A stretch of DNA of 64,000 nucleotides from Marinilabilia salmonicolor. GTDB taxonomy: Bacteria > Bacteroidota > Bacteroidia > Bacteroidales > Marinilabiliaceae. Position numbers and translations under genes: made by a program. Below the pieces are notes generated by a model. That model did no database searches. It was given only the letters and a program-made list of their open reading frames with translations, and had not been told where the DNA came from. Of the stretch, positions 55,477-64,000 are shown piece by piece (the stretch's first letter is position 1; each line of letters begins with the position of its first letter). The DNA lies in the NCBI RefSeq assembly GCF_003003035.1, contig NZ_PVTS01000001.1, positions 310,001 to 374,000 on the forward strand. Direction: 5' to 3'.

Positions 55477-56120
55477 ACTATTATTTTACTGATTTCTTGC
55501 TTATTGCAAAAATCTGTCATTGGTAGTGCAATGCCCGAAGCAATCTCTAATTCCAAAAACGTTTTTTTTTACTAAATTCTAATGTTTTTCAAGGCAAGCT
55601 CTACAGGCATAGTGAACTACGTCGAAAAAGCTTACCGCAGGAAAAATTAGATAGCACATAAATTTGTTGGGGAAATTACGGGTCTCTACACCAACTCGAA
55701 TCGTAAGTTGTTTTATATTAAGATGACATAGTGTGTGGTTGGCTTTTTACTTATCAGGTAAAACTTTCTTTATATTATTGAAAGATTGCTTTTATGTCAA
55801 TATTTTTTCTTCTGCCTTGTGTCTCTTAAACTTCTGCCTGTTGGTCACTAACCTCTAAAAATCCAACCAACTAACCTTTCATTTTCTCTTCTTCATTCTA
55901 TTGACTGTTGGGTAATTTTCTCCTGTTGACCAGTCGGTTGTGCTTTGCACTTGTCTGATAAGGTCACTATTAACCATGATTCGGATTTTATATTTCGCTT
56001 TTTTACCATTTTCGACCTCCTTGAAACTGCTTTTACCAATGAAAAAACTACGTTGGTGTAAAAAATGTAATATTTCGTCAAAAAAAAGTTTAAAAAAAGT
56101 GAAACCTTTTCTTGCGGCCG

Positions 56121-56192
56121 TTCGTTAAAGAAAACAAGACGTTCATCAAATAAAATATATAATTCATCAAAAAATTATTGATGTTCGTCAAA
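56121..56192 (+). promoter_or_regulatory. Operator array: four 9-bp direct repeats at 21-bp period
   Basis: TTCGTTAAA (56121), TTCATCAAA (56142), TTCATCAAA (56163) and TTCGTCAAA (56184) each lie exactly 21 bases apart with 12-base spacers. Another TTCGTCAAA is at 56074. Same-face direct repeats of this size and spacing resemble LytTR-type response regulator sites. They end 37 bases before the ATG of a secreted protein. Confidence 0.6.
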
Positions 56193-56229
56193 CCAAGAAG
56201 CCATTGAATGAATTGTAAAAAATTGCCCT

Positions 56230-57054
56230 ATGAAAAAGTTTTACTCAATCGTTTTAGCTATTTTGTTTTTAGCTGTTAGTGGTTCACTGAATGCTCAGCA
56301 ACAAAGAAATGAGTTTACCGGAGTATCAACAGAAGGTAACTTACTGAAGTCAACTACAGTTTATGATCTTATTCGTTTGAAGATAGAGAACGAGTTTATT
56401 TTCGATGCTACAGTCATCTATTACTATGATTCTTTCACCGACGAACTGGGTCGGGAAGATTCTCATAAGATGTTTAATTCAAACGAAAAAATTCCTGAGA
56501 TTTTCACACGTATCGGAAATGAGGCTATGGCCATTAATGGTTTTGCAGCCTTGAATGCACGCAGTTATATTGCGGTTCCTGTTAGTGTGAGAAACCGGGT
56601 TTATAATGAGTGTACCATTTCTGCCACACTGGAAGATTTTACCGATGAGTATGATGTGGTACTGGAAGATAAAGAACTGGGACAATATACCAATCTCAGA
56701 ACCTCCACTTATTCCTATACTCCGCTGGATCTCGGAATTAATCACGACCGTTTTGTGCTGCATCTGTCGCGAAGTGCAAAGGTAGTTACCTCCGTAGTGG
56801 AAGGATTTGAAACAGAAGAGCCGGTTTTGGTATCAAGCGATTATGGTCAGGTAAATGTTCGCATTAATGAAACATTGCTGGCTGCTCCCGGACCACAGGC
56901 CAATATTGATGTTTATTCAATGGGTGGTAGAATGATAACCAGCCGAAAGGCAGCATCAGGGTTTAACCAAATAGAATTAGCGAGTGGTCAACTATATATT
57001 GTAAATGTAACCGTGGGGAATCACAGAACCACGAAGAAAGTAGCTATTCGCTAA
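56230..57054 (+). CDS. Type IX-secreted protein with C-terminal sorting domain
   Basis: A 274-residue exported protein. A signal peptide (MKKFYSIVLAILFLAVSGSLNAQ) is followed by a beta-rich body of unknown family, and residues about 205-274 look like the type A sorting domain of T9SS cargo (NIDVYSMGGRMI, then ASGQLYIVNVTVG and the end TTKKVAIR). It should be released or attached at the cell surface through the type IX system. A phased operator array lies upstream and a terminator downstream, so it is a single regulated gene. Confidence 0.78.
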   Translation: MKKFYSIVLAILFLAVSGSLNAQQQRNEFTGVSTEGNLLKSTTVYDLIRLKIENEFIFDATVIYYYDSFTDELGREDSHKMFNSNEKIPEIFTRIGNEAMAINGFAALNARSYIAVPVSVRNRVYNECTISATLEDFTDEYDVVLEDKELGQYTNLRTSTYSYTPLDLGINHDRFVLHLSRSAKVVTSVVEGFETEEPVLVSSDYGQVNVRINETLLAAPGPQANIDVYSMGGRMITSRKAASGFNQIELASGQLYIVNVTVGNHRTTKKVAIR

Positions 57055-57078
57055 TTACTTCATAGGGTTACTTGGGTT

Positions 57079-57119
57079 GTCCCCTCTTTCGGTAGCTCCG
57101 GAGGAGGGGACTTTTATTA
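57079..57119 (+). terminator. Intrinsic terminator after the T9SS cargo gene
   Basis: GTCCCCTC and GAGGGGAC pair, followed by TTTTATTA. It overlaps the stop codon of tadA on the other strand. Confidence 0.75.
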
Positions 57120-57563
57120 TCGCTTGCCGGCAAAGAATTGTTTCACAAGCTCTCCACATTCCTTTTCCATAATTCCCCCAACAATTTCGGTCTTTGGGTG
57201 AAGTGGGGATGGTGTTAACCTTTTGTAACCGCGTTTTTCATCTACAGCCCCATAAACAATTCGTCCGATTTGCGACCAGTTTAGCGCTCCGGCACACATG
57301 GTACAGGGCTCCAGTGTTACATACAGTGTGCAGTTGTTCAGGTATTTTCCTCCCAGTGCTTCTGATGCCGATGTGATGGCCAGCATTTCTGCATGAGCTG
57401 TTACGTCGTTTAATGTTTCTGTGAGGTTGTGGGCCCTTGATATTATTGTGCCTTCGCTTACCACTACCGCTCCCACAGGTACTTCATCTTTCATTAGTGC
57501 TTCTCTGGCTTCCATGTAAGCCTGTTTCATGAAATACTGGTCTGTGAAATCAATTTTATCCAT
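57117..57563 (-). CDS. tadA: tRNA adenosine(34) deaminase
   Basis: A 148-residue zinc deaminase making inosine at the wobble position of tRNA-Arg. The HAE site is H57-A-E59, and the zinc ligands are C87 and C90 in PCTMC. NLTETLNDVTAHAEM is typical of TadA rather than free-nucleobase deaminases, though a guanine deaminase-like role cannot be excluded. The ATG at 57563 matches the domain start; a longer frame adds 20 basic residues. Confidence 0.88.
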   Translation of the reverse strand: MDKIDFTDQYFMKQAYMEAREALMKDEVPVGAVVVSEGTIISRAHNLTETLNDVTAHAEMLAITSASEALGGKYLNNCTLYVTLEPCTMCAGALNWSQIGRIVYGAVDEKRGYKRLTPSPLHPKTEIVGGIMEKECGELVKQFFAGKR

Positions 57564-57869
57564 ATTTTTCGACCTTTTTGAAAAGCGATGTCGCTGTTTC
57601 TTATTTTCTTTATATTTTCGCAAAGATATTCTAACCTGAATTATTCACCAATTATTCTGTTGGGATGAACAAATATCGGTAACTTACAACTTTTCTGGTA
57701 AGTATGGAGATTAGTGAAGGTGCTTAATCTTGCAGTAATTCTGGACTACAGTTGGATGTACTTCCTGAATATTTGAAAATCCGGGATTGAAGATTAGGGA
57801 ATAAATCAGTATAAAATCATAATTTCTGTTGGAACCGGGGTGGTAGCATCCCCAAAAAAGACAATTGTA

Positions 57870-59645
57870 ATGTATAGAACACATACCTGTGGAGAATTAA
57901 GAATTGCAGACATCGATAAATCCGTCACCTTAAGTGGCTGGGTACAACGTGTTCGCAATTTGGGTGGAATGACTTTCATTGACCTGAGAGATCGCTATGG
58001 AATTACCCAGCTAGTCTTTAACAGCGAAACAGAGGATAAGCTGAGTGAGGCTGTGAGAAACCTTGGTCGTGAGTATGTGGTGCAGGTTACCGGTAAGGTG
58101 GCCGAGCGCAGCAGCAAAAACAGTAAAATTCCTACAGGCGATATTGAAGTGATTGCCGATGGATTGAAGGTACTGAATGCCTCAGATCTTCCTCCTTTTA
58201 CCATCGAGGATGAGACCGATGGCGGAGAAGAACTCAGGATGAAGTACCGATATCTGGATCTTCGAAGAAATCCTTCCCGTAAAGCGTTGGAACTTCGCCA
58301 TAAAATGGCCCTTGAGATACGTAATTATATGGATAAGGAGGGATTTATGGAGGTGGAAACCCCGGTGCTGATGAAATCAACTCCCGAAGGAGCGCGCGAC
58401 TTTGTGGTGCCTTCACGGATGAATCCCGGACAGTTTTATGCTTTGCCACAATCCCCTCAGGTTTTTAAGCAATTACTGATGGTGGCCGGTTATGATCGTT
58501 ATTTTCAGATTGTTAAGTGTTTTCGGGATGAGGATTTGAGGGCTGATCGCCAGCCTGAATTTACTCAGATTGATTGTGAGATGTCTTTTGTGGATCAGGA
58601 AGATGTGCTGAATACTTTTGAAGGAATGACCAAACATCTTTTTAAATCTTTACGCGGAGTTGAGATTGAAGGTGATTTCCCACGTATGCCTTATTCCGAG
58701 GCTATGAAATATTATGGCAGCGATAAACCTGATATCCGTTTCGACATGCGTTTTGTCGATCTGACTTCAACAGCTTCTGGAAAAGGATTTAAGGTTTTTG
58801 ATGATGCTCAGTATATCGGTGCTATTTGTGCTCAGGGATGTGCTTCTTACAGTCGTAAGGATTTGGATCAGCTTACAGATTTCGTGAAACGCCCTCAGGT
58901 AGGTGCGCAGGGGTTGGTATATGTGAAATACAATGAAGATGGTTCTTTCAAAACATCTGTGGATAAATTTTTCGCTGCAGATGATTTTAAGGCCTGGGCT
59001 GATTTGTGTGGTGCCAAACCTGGAGACCTGATACTGATTCTTGCCGGTAAAGAGGAGAAGACATTGTCGGCTCTTTGCGAATTGCGTTTGGAAATGGGGT
59101 CTCGTCTGGGACTGAGAAATAAGAATAAGTTTGCTCCGCTTTGGGTGGTCGATTTTCCACTTTTGGAGTGGGATGATGAAACAGAGCGTTATTATGCAAT
59201 GCATCACCCGTTTACTTCTCCCAAGGTGGAGGATGTGGAGTTGTTGGATACCAATCCGGCTGAGGTGCGTGCCAATGCCTATGATCTGGTAATCAATGGC
59301 GTAGAGATTGGAGGTGGATCCATTCGTATTCACAATGATGAATTGCAGCAGAAAATGTTCAAAATTCTCGGATTCTCAGAAGAAGAAGCGGAGAATCAGT
59401 TTGGATTTCTGATGAATGCTTTCAAATATGGTGCGCCGCCTCATGGTGGAGTTGCGTTTGGTTTTGATCGTTGGGTTTCGTTGTTTGCCGGCCTGGATTC
59501 TATCAGGGAGGTAATCGCTTTCCCGAAAAATAATGCCGGACGCGATGTAATGAACGATGCACCTTCTGCTATCAGTGATGCTCAATTGAATGAGTTGATG
59601 ATCGAACTGAAAGGTGAGGCTGCTAAGAAAGTCAAAGAGGAGTAA
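57870..59645 (+). CDS. aspS: Aspartate--tRNA ligase
   Basis: A 591-residue class IIb synthetase. It has an N-terminal OB anticodon domain ([23 protein letters not shown]), motif 2 ([21 protein letters not shown]), the bacterial GAD insertion (about 290-415) and motif 3 ([16 protein letters not shown]). Whether it also charges tRNA-Asn cannot be told from this window. A terminator follows. Confidence 0.95.
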   Translation: MYRTHTCGELRIADIDKSVTLSGWVQRVRNLGGMTFIDLRDRYGITQLVFNSETEDKLSEAVRNLGREYVVQVTGKVAERSSKNSKIPTGDIEVIADGLKVLNASDLPPFTIEDETDGGEELRMKYRYLDLRRNPSRKALELRHKMALEIRNYMDKEGFMEVETPVLMKSTPEGARDFVVPSRMNPGQFYALPQSPQVFKQLLMVAGYDRYFQIVKCFRDEDLRADRQPEFTQIDCEMSFVDQEDVLNTFEGMTKHLFKSLRGVEIEGDFPRMPYSEAMKYYGSDKPDIRFDMRFVDLTSTASGKGFKVFDDAQYIGAICAQGCASYSRKDLDQLTDFVKRPQVGAQGLVYVKYNEDGSFKTSVDKFFAADDFKAWADLCGAKPGDLILILAGKEEKTLSALCELRLEMGSRLGLRNKNKFAPLWVVDFPLLEWDDETERYYAMHHPFTSPKVEDVELLDTNPAEVRANAYDLVINGVEIGGGSIRIHNDELQQKMFKILGFSEEEAENQFGFLMNAFKYGAPPHGGVAFGFDRWVSLFAGLDSIREVIAFPKNNAGRDVMNDAPSAISDAQLNELMIELKGEAAKKVKEE

Positions 59646-59666
59646 AAAAACAGATATTGTATTCAT

Positions 59667-59698
59667 AAAAAAGCCCGGAATAGCTTCCCGGGCTTTTT
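59667..59698. terminator. Bidirectional intrinsic terminator after aspS
   Basis: AAAAAAGCCCGG and CCGGGCTTTTT form a stem with a 9-base loop between aspS and the convergent acyltransferase gene. Confidence 0.85.
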
Positions 59699-59759
59699 AT
59701 ATTTCATATCATGATATACAGGTGAGGAATTTAGCACCGGAATATTATGAATCTTCAGT

Positions 59760-60914
59760 TTACAGTGAATCTCCTGACAGTTCCCGCTTATTTACCACCG
59801 GGTTGGCATACATCTCCAGCAAGGTTTTTTTCAGAAATGCTCTGTCACCTTCGATGCGGTTGAGGTGTTCCTCCAGATATTGGTTAAAAGTTTCTTTTTC
59901 CTCAGCTGTGTAAAGATTGCCGTACTCATTTGTTTCGTTAAGCATATCCCAGGCTACCAGGTTTCCGGGCCAGAGACGATAGTTTTCATGGACGTGCCGG
60001 TCAATCAATCCGGCCAGGAATTCGAACTTTTTATTTTTGTTCTCTATGCCTTTTAAAACATCAAATTCGTTGTTGATAGGCTGGCCGAATGCAAAATGAA
60101 CGCGTCCTTTCCTTCCGCGAAGCCCTGCCCCCATGTGTTGCAGATCATCATCCTGAGTCTTTGTAAAGTCCGGATTGTCGCGTTTTTGTTGAAATTCACG
60201 GGCTTTAAGGTAATCACACGGGTCGTATTCGTAAGAGATGGATACGGGGACGATTTTCAATTGCTTGAAATTCTCTGCCACAGACTTGTCTTTGCCACTG
60301 ATGTTGAGCATTTTCAGCAGGCTGAGCTGCGTGCGGTCATTTCCGTCTTTGGAGCGACCTTCACGTTGAGCAATCCAGATGCTGTGTCCAACATTGGTTA
60401 TGGTATGGCGAATGTATTCAGAGAGAAGTGTGGAACTCTCCATCATCTGTCTCACCGAAAGATTTCGTTTCACGATAAAGGTCCGGTTCAGTTTTACCAA
60501 ATCGGTAATCCACGGATAAATCAACAGGTTATCCCCAATGGCAATTTCAGTGGTGTCAAAATTGTGTTCAAACATGATGACATTCAAAATTGCCGGATCC
60601 AGCACAATGTCCCTGTGGTTGGATATGTAAAGATATGACTCATTGGGATCCAGTTGCTCAAGTCCTTCGGAAGTAACTCCTTTCGTGGTGGTTTTGATGA
60701 TTTGTTTTACGTAGGGAGAAATCACTTCCTGCTGAAACTGCCGGATGCTTTTTATCTGCATCATCATATCAATGAAGCGTTGCGCCGACAATTCAGGATA
60801 AAGAAATCCAATGAGATCCAAAAATGATGTTTCATTTTTGAGACGTTCAAATACCTGTTGAATTTCATGGTCCTGGTAAGGACGTATCGATTCAAAATCC
60901 AGTTCTTTGGCCAT
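59760..60914 (-). CDS. PlsC-like 1-acylglycerol-3-phosphate acyltransferase family protein
   Basis: A 384-residue protein of the glycerolipid acyltransferase superfamily. The catalytic motif SNHRDIVLD is at about 110-118, and IWIAQREGRSKDGNDRTQ is the substrate-binding block, as in a Bacteroidota-specific long PlsC-like group. It probably acylates lysophosphatidic acid or another lipid at the inner membrane. The ATG at 60914 starts the conserved part. It follows the miaB-CMD pair on the same strand after 114 bases. Confidence 0.8.
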   Translation of the reverse strand: MAKELDFESIRPYQDHEIQQVFERLKNETSFLDLIGFLYPELSAQRFIDMMMQIKSIRQFQQEVISPYVKQIIKTTTKGVTSEGLEQLDPNESYLYISNHRDIVLDPAILNVIMFEHNFDTTEIAIGDNLLIYPWITDLVKLNRTFIVKRNLSVRQMMESSTLLSEYIRHTITNVGHSIWIAQREGRSKDGNDRTQLSLLKMLNISGKDKSVAENFKQLKIVPVSISYEYDPCDYLKAREFQQKRDNPDFTKTQDDDLQHMGAGLRGRKGRVHFAFGQPINNEFDVLKGIENKNKKFEFLAGLIDRHVHENYRLWPGNLVAWDMLNETNEYGNLYTAEEKETFNQYLEEHLNRIEGDRAFLKKTLLEMYANPVVNKRELSGDSL

Positions 60915-61028
60915 TTTTATCTTTTTGGTTTGTGGCAAAATTACTTTAAACAAACCGGTTTTGGAAATTAACAGTCTGTTATTATCTCCCCACAGGAGGA
61001 GGGAGAAGATTAAATTTACGAATTTTAT

Positions 61029-61376
61029 TTATTGATGTCCATTTAATATGTCCCAGTATTCCATGGCTCGGCGGGTATGAGGTATCACAATTGTTCCTCC
61101 CACAATGTTAGCCACAGAAAAAACTTCCATTATTTCTTCAGTGGTAATATTTTGTTCGTAGCATTTCTCAAGATGATATTTAATGCAATCGTCGCACCGC
61201 AGTACCATTGATGCCACAAGGCCGAGCATTTCCTTGGTTTTTACGGGAAGGGCTCCTTCCTGATATGTGTTGGTGTCCAGATTGAATAATCTCTTTATCA
61301 CCAGATTGTCCTGCGACAGGATGCGCTCATTCATTTTTGAACGAAAATCCCTGAACTCTTTTACCTGATCACTCAT
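61029..61376 (-). CDS. Carboxymuconolactone decarboxylase/AhpD-like protein
   Basis: A 115-residue helical protein with the AhpD-type redox motif CDDCIKYH (C61, C64, H68), followed by ANIVGGTIVIPHTRRA. Such proteins are peroxidase partners or small redox enzymes, not always decarboxylases. It starts 11 bases after the miaB stop and is likely co-transcribed. Confidence 0.85.
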   Translation of the reverse strand: MSDQVKEFRDFRSKMNERILSQDNLVIKRLFNLDTNTYQEGALPVKTKEMLGLVASMVLRCDDCIKYHLEKCYEQNITTEEIMEVFSVANIVGGTIVIPHTRRAMEYWDILNGHQ

Positions 61377-61387
61377 GATGTCTCTTT

Positions 61388-62782
61388 TTAATTTTTTTCA
61401 ACCGGAACACCAAGCATGGTAGCTTGCGTGACTTCGGTTATTTTTACTTTTACGATCTCACCGACTTTGTAATTTTGCCGTGGAAATACCACCACTTTGT
61501 TTTGCGAAGTACGTCCGAAAAACTCTTTGGTCGATTTTTTTGATACACTCTCCACCAGTACTTCAAAGGTTTTTCCGATGTCTTTCCGGTTGCTCTCCAG
61601 TGACAGTTGGTTTTGAAGTGCAATAATTTCCTGAAGTCTTCTTCCTTTTACTTCCTCCGGAACATTGTCCGGTAATTTTTTGTGAGCATAGGTGCCGGGG
61701 CGTTCAGAATACTTAAACATAAATGCCATGTCGAATCCAGCCCATTTCATAAGCTCAAGTGTCGCGTTATGATCTTCTTCCGTTTCTGAATGAAACCCGC
61801 AAAACACATCGGTGGTAATGCCACATCCGGGTAAAATTTCTCTAATGGCCTCAATCCGGTTTTTGTACCACTCGGCGGTATATTTACGATTCATTAGTTT
61901 CAGGATTTTTGAAGATCCCGACTGCAGAGGTAGATGAATATGCTTGCATAAATTGTGATGAGCAGCCATTACTTTCAGGGTCTCATCACTCATATCTTTG
62001 GGATGTGAGGTGGTAAAGCGAATGCGTGTTTCCGGAAATTCCCCGGCCAGGAAGTCCAGTAACCCGGAGAAATCCATCTCTTTACTTTCCTCTTTGTGCA
62101 GATACGAATTGACATTTTGTCCCAGAAGCGACACTTCCTTGTAACCCTCTTTTACCAGTTTGTCAAATTCTTCCCTGATACTTTCGGGATCTCTGCTTCT
62201 TTCTCGTCCACGGGTGTAAGGAACAATGCAATAGGTACAGAAATTGTTGCATCCGCGCATAATGCTGATGAATGCCGATGTTTTGTTGGGCCCTAATCGT
62301 TTTGGAATGATGTCACGATAAGTCTCTGTGGTGGACAACTCAACGTTAATGGCTTTTTCTCCCTGCTCAACCAGGCTGACCAGGTTGGGTAAATCCATGT
62401 AGGCATCCGGCCCGGCAACCAGGTCGGCGCCCACCTCAAACAGCTGTTCTTTGGCACGCTCTGCCATACAACCAATGATGCCTATTACCAGTTTGGGATG
62501 CTGCTTTTTGAGGGCTTTTAACTCCCTTACCCTGGCCAGGACCCGCTGTTCTGCGTTTTCGCGGATGGAACAGGTGTTGATAAAAATAGCATCGGCATCG
62601 GTATGACTTCCCGAAGTCTCGTATCCGTCCATCTGCATTACAGAGGCTACTACTTCACTGTCGGCGAAGTTCATTTGACAACCGTAAGTCTCTATGTAAA
62701 GTTTTTTTCCGTTGTGTTCGTAGGCGAGGATGTTTTCTACTTCCTTGTCTGCTTGTTGTTTTTCCTGATCTCTCATTTTCAC
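61388..62782 (-). CDS. miaB: tRNA-2-methylthio-N6-dimethylallyladenosine synthase
   Basis: A 464-residue radical-SAM methylthiotransferase acting on i6A37. Cluster ligands are C35 (ETYGCQMNFADSE), C71 (NTCSIREN) and C105 (GCMAE), and the radical-SAM triad is C178, C182 and C185. A TRAM domain ends the protein. The unbroken NTCSIRENA motif marks it as the true MiaB, in contrast to the paralogue at 13560-14912. Confidence 0.93.
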   Translation of the reverse strand: MKMRDQEKQQADKEVENILAYEHNGKKLYIETYGCQMNFADSEVVASVMQMDGYETSGSHTDADAIFINTCSIRENAEQRVLARVRELKALKKQHPKLVIGIIGCMAERAKEQLFEVGADLVAGPDAYMDLPNLVSLVEQGEKAINVELSTTETYRDIIPKRLGPNKTSAFISIMRGCNNFCTYCIVPYTRGRERSRDPESIREEFDKLVKEGYKEVSLLGQNVNSYLHKEESKEMDFSGLLDFLAGEFPETRIRFTTSHPKDMSDETLKVMAAHHNLCKHIHLPLQSGSSKILKLMNRKYTAEWYKNRIEAIREILPGCGITTDVFCGFHSETEEDHNATLELMKWAGFDMAFMFKYSERPGTYAHKKLPDNVPEEVKGRRLQEIIALQNQLSLESNRKDIGKTFEVLVESVSKKSTKEFFGRTSQNKVVVFPRQNYKVGEIVKVKITEVTQATMLGVPVEKN

Positions 62783-62889
62783 TCAATAAAATAGGTGGCA
62801 AATTTAATGCTATTCTGTGGTTTCCCCAAAGTGATGGATTTTTGAATGGTTTTTTTGTAGATTTATTCTAATGTGTAATAAATCAGCGG

Positions 62890-62921
62890 CTTGTGAGGAA
62901 AAGTGGTTTTTTGTAGTTTTG
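62890..62921 (+). promoter_or_regulatory. Promoter of the yebC gene
   Basis: CTTG (62890-62893), a 20-base spacer and TAGTTTTG (62914-62921) fit the -33/-7 consensus. The leader to the ATG is about 43 bases. Confidence 0.6.
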
Positions 62922-62970
62922 TGCTTCATTTTTTCAACGAACTGCAAAAATCAAAAAAAAGTATTGAATT

Positions 62971-63723
62971 ATGGCAGGACACAGTAAATGGGCAAATATT
63001 AAACATAGAAAAGGTGCACAGGATGCAAAACGGGCAAAGATGTTTACCCGGATCACCAAGGAAATACAGGTGGCGGTAAAGGAAGGGGGAGCCGATCCGG
63101 AGACCAATCCCCGTCTTCGGTTAGCTGTTCAGAATGGTCGCTCGGTAAATATGCCGAAAGATAATATTAACCGGGCCATTGCCAAAGCATCGGAAGTAGG
63201 TGGCGACAGCTTTCAGGAGATTGCTTTTGAAGGTTACGGACCGGGAGGAGTAGCTGTTTTCCTGGAGTGTATGACCGATAATAACAATCGGACCGTGGGA
63301 GCTGTACGATCTATCTTTAATAAGCGAGGAGGAAGTCTCGGAACCAATGGATCATTGAGCTTTTTGTTTGATAGAAAAGGGGTTTTTCAGATTGTGAAAA
63401 ATGATGAGATGGACCTGGAAGAGCTGGAACTGGAACTGATTGATGCCGGAGCACAGGAGATTGAGAAGGATGATGATCTGATTGTGGTAACTTCGGAGAT
63501 GGAAGACTTCGGGGCTGTTCAGAAAAAGCTTGAGGAATTGGATATTCAGGTGGAGAATGCCGCTTTGCAAAGAATCCCCAATAATTATAAAGAACTGGAT
63601 CTTGAAAACGCGAAGAAGTTTCTGAGGATGATTGATGAATTTGAGGATAATGACGATGTCCAGAATGTGTTTCATAACCTGGAAATGACCGATGAACTTG
63701 CCAAATCTCTCGAATCGGATTAA
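62971..63723 (+). CDS. yebC: YebC/PmpR/TACO1-family protein
   Basis: A 250-residue protein with the hallmark start AGHSKWANIKHRKGAQDAKR and three domains (YEGYGPGGVAVFLE-type second domain, acidic third). Members were described as transcription regulators and more recently as ribosome-associated factors that help translate proline-rich stretches. Single gene with its own promoter. Confidence 0.92.
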   Translation: MAGHSKWANIKHRKGAQDAKRAKMFTRITKEIQVAVKEGGADPETNPRLRLAVQNGRSVNMPKDNINRAIAKASEVGGDSFQEIAFEGYGPGGVAVFLECMTDNNNRTVGAVRSIFNKRGGSLGTNGSLSFLFDRKGVFQIVKNDEMDLEELELELIDAGAQEIEKDDDLIVVTSEMEDFGAVQKKLEELDIQVENAALQRIPNNYKELDLENAKKFLRMIDEFEDNDDVQNVFHNLEMTDELAKSLESD

Positions 63724-63799
63724 GAAATTATTGTTTTGTGCAACTACTTTGCGGCACATTACGTATATTCGTATAATTCCTGATTTTATAAAACTTATT

Positions 63800-64000
63800 C
63801 TGATAAAACGAGCCCCGAATGTTAGGTACGGTTTTATCAGGCCAATAACTTAGATAAATTTTATACTAATGAAACGAGCATGGCAAGGGGTGTCACAAAA
63901 GACAATGTATAAATTCCTTACATGCGAGTTCCATCCGACCTTGAAAAATTAATTTTATACGGATGAAACGAGCATGATATTTTTTAATATAATTTTCTCA
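63800..64000 (+). repeat. Structured interspersed repeat, array 4 (runs off the window)
   Basis: This begins with a perfect CTGATAAAAC (63800-63809) and GTTTTATCAG (63831-63840) hairpin, then linker, an ATGAAACGAGCATGGCA unit, CATGCGAGTTCCATCCG, linker B and CGGATGAAACGAGCATG. The tail beginning TGATATTTTTTAA is cut by the window edge. 63724-63799 holds nothing I recognise. Confidence 0.75.

Noticed and set aside
57825-57860. T-box-like GGGGTGGTAGC upstream of aspS
   Set aside because: The ACCGCG partner, specifier loop and terminator/antiterminator are absent, and T-boxes are not expected in Bacteroidota.

Overview
The window looks like a chromosome segment of a marine or anaerobic member of the Bacteroidota, most likely in or near the Bacteroidales/Marinilabiliales. 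Support comes from -7 promoter elements of the Bacteroidota form TAnnTTTG, the lack of Shine-Dalgarno sites, a SusC-like TonB receptor with an N-terminal carboxypeptidase-regulatory fold, a type IX secretion tail, and Bacteroidota-typical families (DUF4625, DUF1080, DUF5916, DUF2231, TamA/TamB with a large TPR partner). The genus is not resolved.

Layout. 1-4.6 kb: a DUF1080 gene running off the left edge, then a Fur-family regulator, TonB receptor and His-rich lipoprotein unit behind a perfect 7-1-7 palindrome, probably for zinc or another metal. 4.9-7.3 kb: a GH65 disaccharide phosphorylase. 7.3-11.6 kb: an AT-rich accessory island with a structured repeat array, then a RhuM-Fic gene, a class II Fic gene and a dead Abi gene, each ending at a copy of a folded attC-like site, landing against a deleted DUF5916 gene. 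11.8-19 kb: housekeeping (MtaB, a MiaB paralogue, AI-2E exporter, FKBP isomerase, HisS) and two joined gene fragments. 19-25.6 kb: a one-heme outer-membrane barrel and a pentaheme cytochrome, probably one electron-transfer pathway, an SDR whose start codon lies in a repeat, and a two-gene membrane/lipoprotein unit. 26-33 kb: the heme trunk hemA-hemC-hemD-hemB-hemL-hemE, with two direct copies of a 164-bp repeat on either side of the cluster.

33.6-36 kb: a sulfite/nitrite reductase gene that has lost its C-terminal siroheme domain but keeps a leader with a 29-residue Met/Cys-rich peptide (MCMCM), an antiterminator pairing and a strong terminator. This looks like a transcription attenuator sensing charged Cys- or Met-tRNA. 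36-44.5 kb: tamA-tamB-TPR unit and a DUF3859 gene. 44.5-50 kb: ychF, an ECF sigma/anti-sigma/Spy-like operon, hutH and tRNA-Lys. 50.5-55.3 kb: a MEMO-AMMECR1 fusion, a membrane spermidine-synthase-like protein without its catalytic Asp, and a double-hotdog MaoC protein. 55.3-57 kb: REP-like palindromes and a T9SS-secreted protein preceded by four 9-bp direct repeats at an exact 21-bp period. 57-63.7 kb: TadA, AspS, an acyltransferase, a carboxymuconolactone decarboxylase-like protein, MiaB and YebC. The last 200 bases begin another structured repeat array.

The strongest candidates for undescribed biology are the Cys/Met leader attenuator, the integron-like cassette array of Fic/Abi genes without a visible integrase, the interspersed repeat whose arms covary, and the 21-bp-phased operator array.
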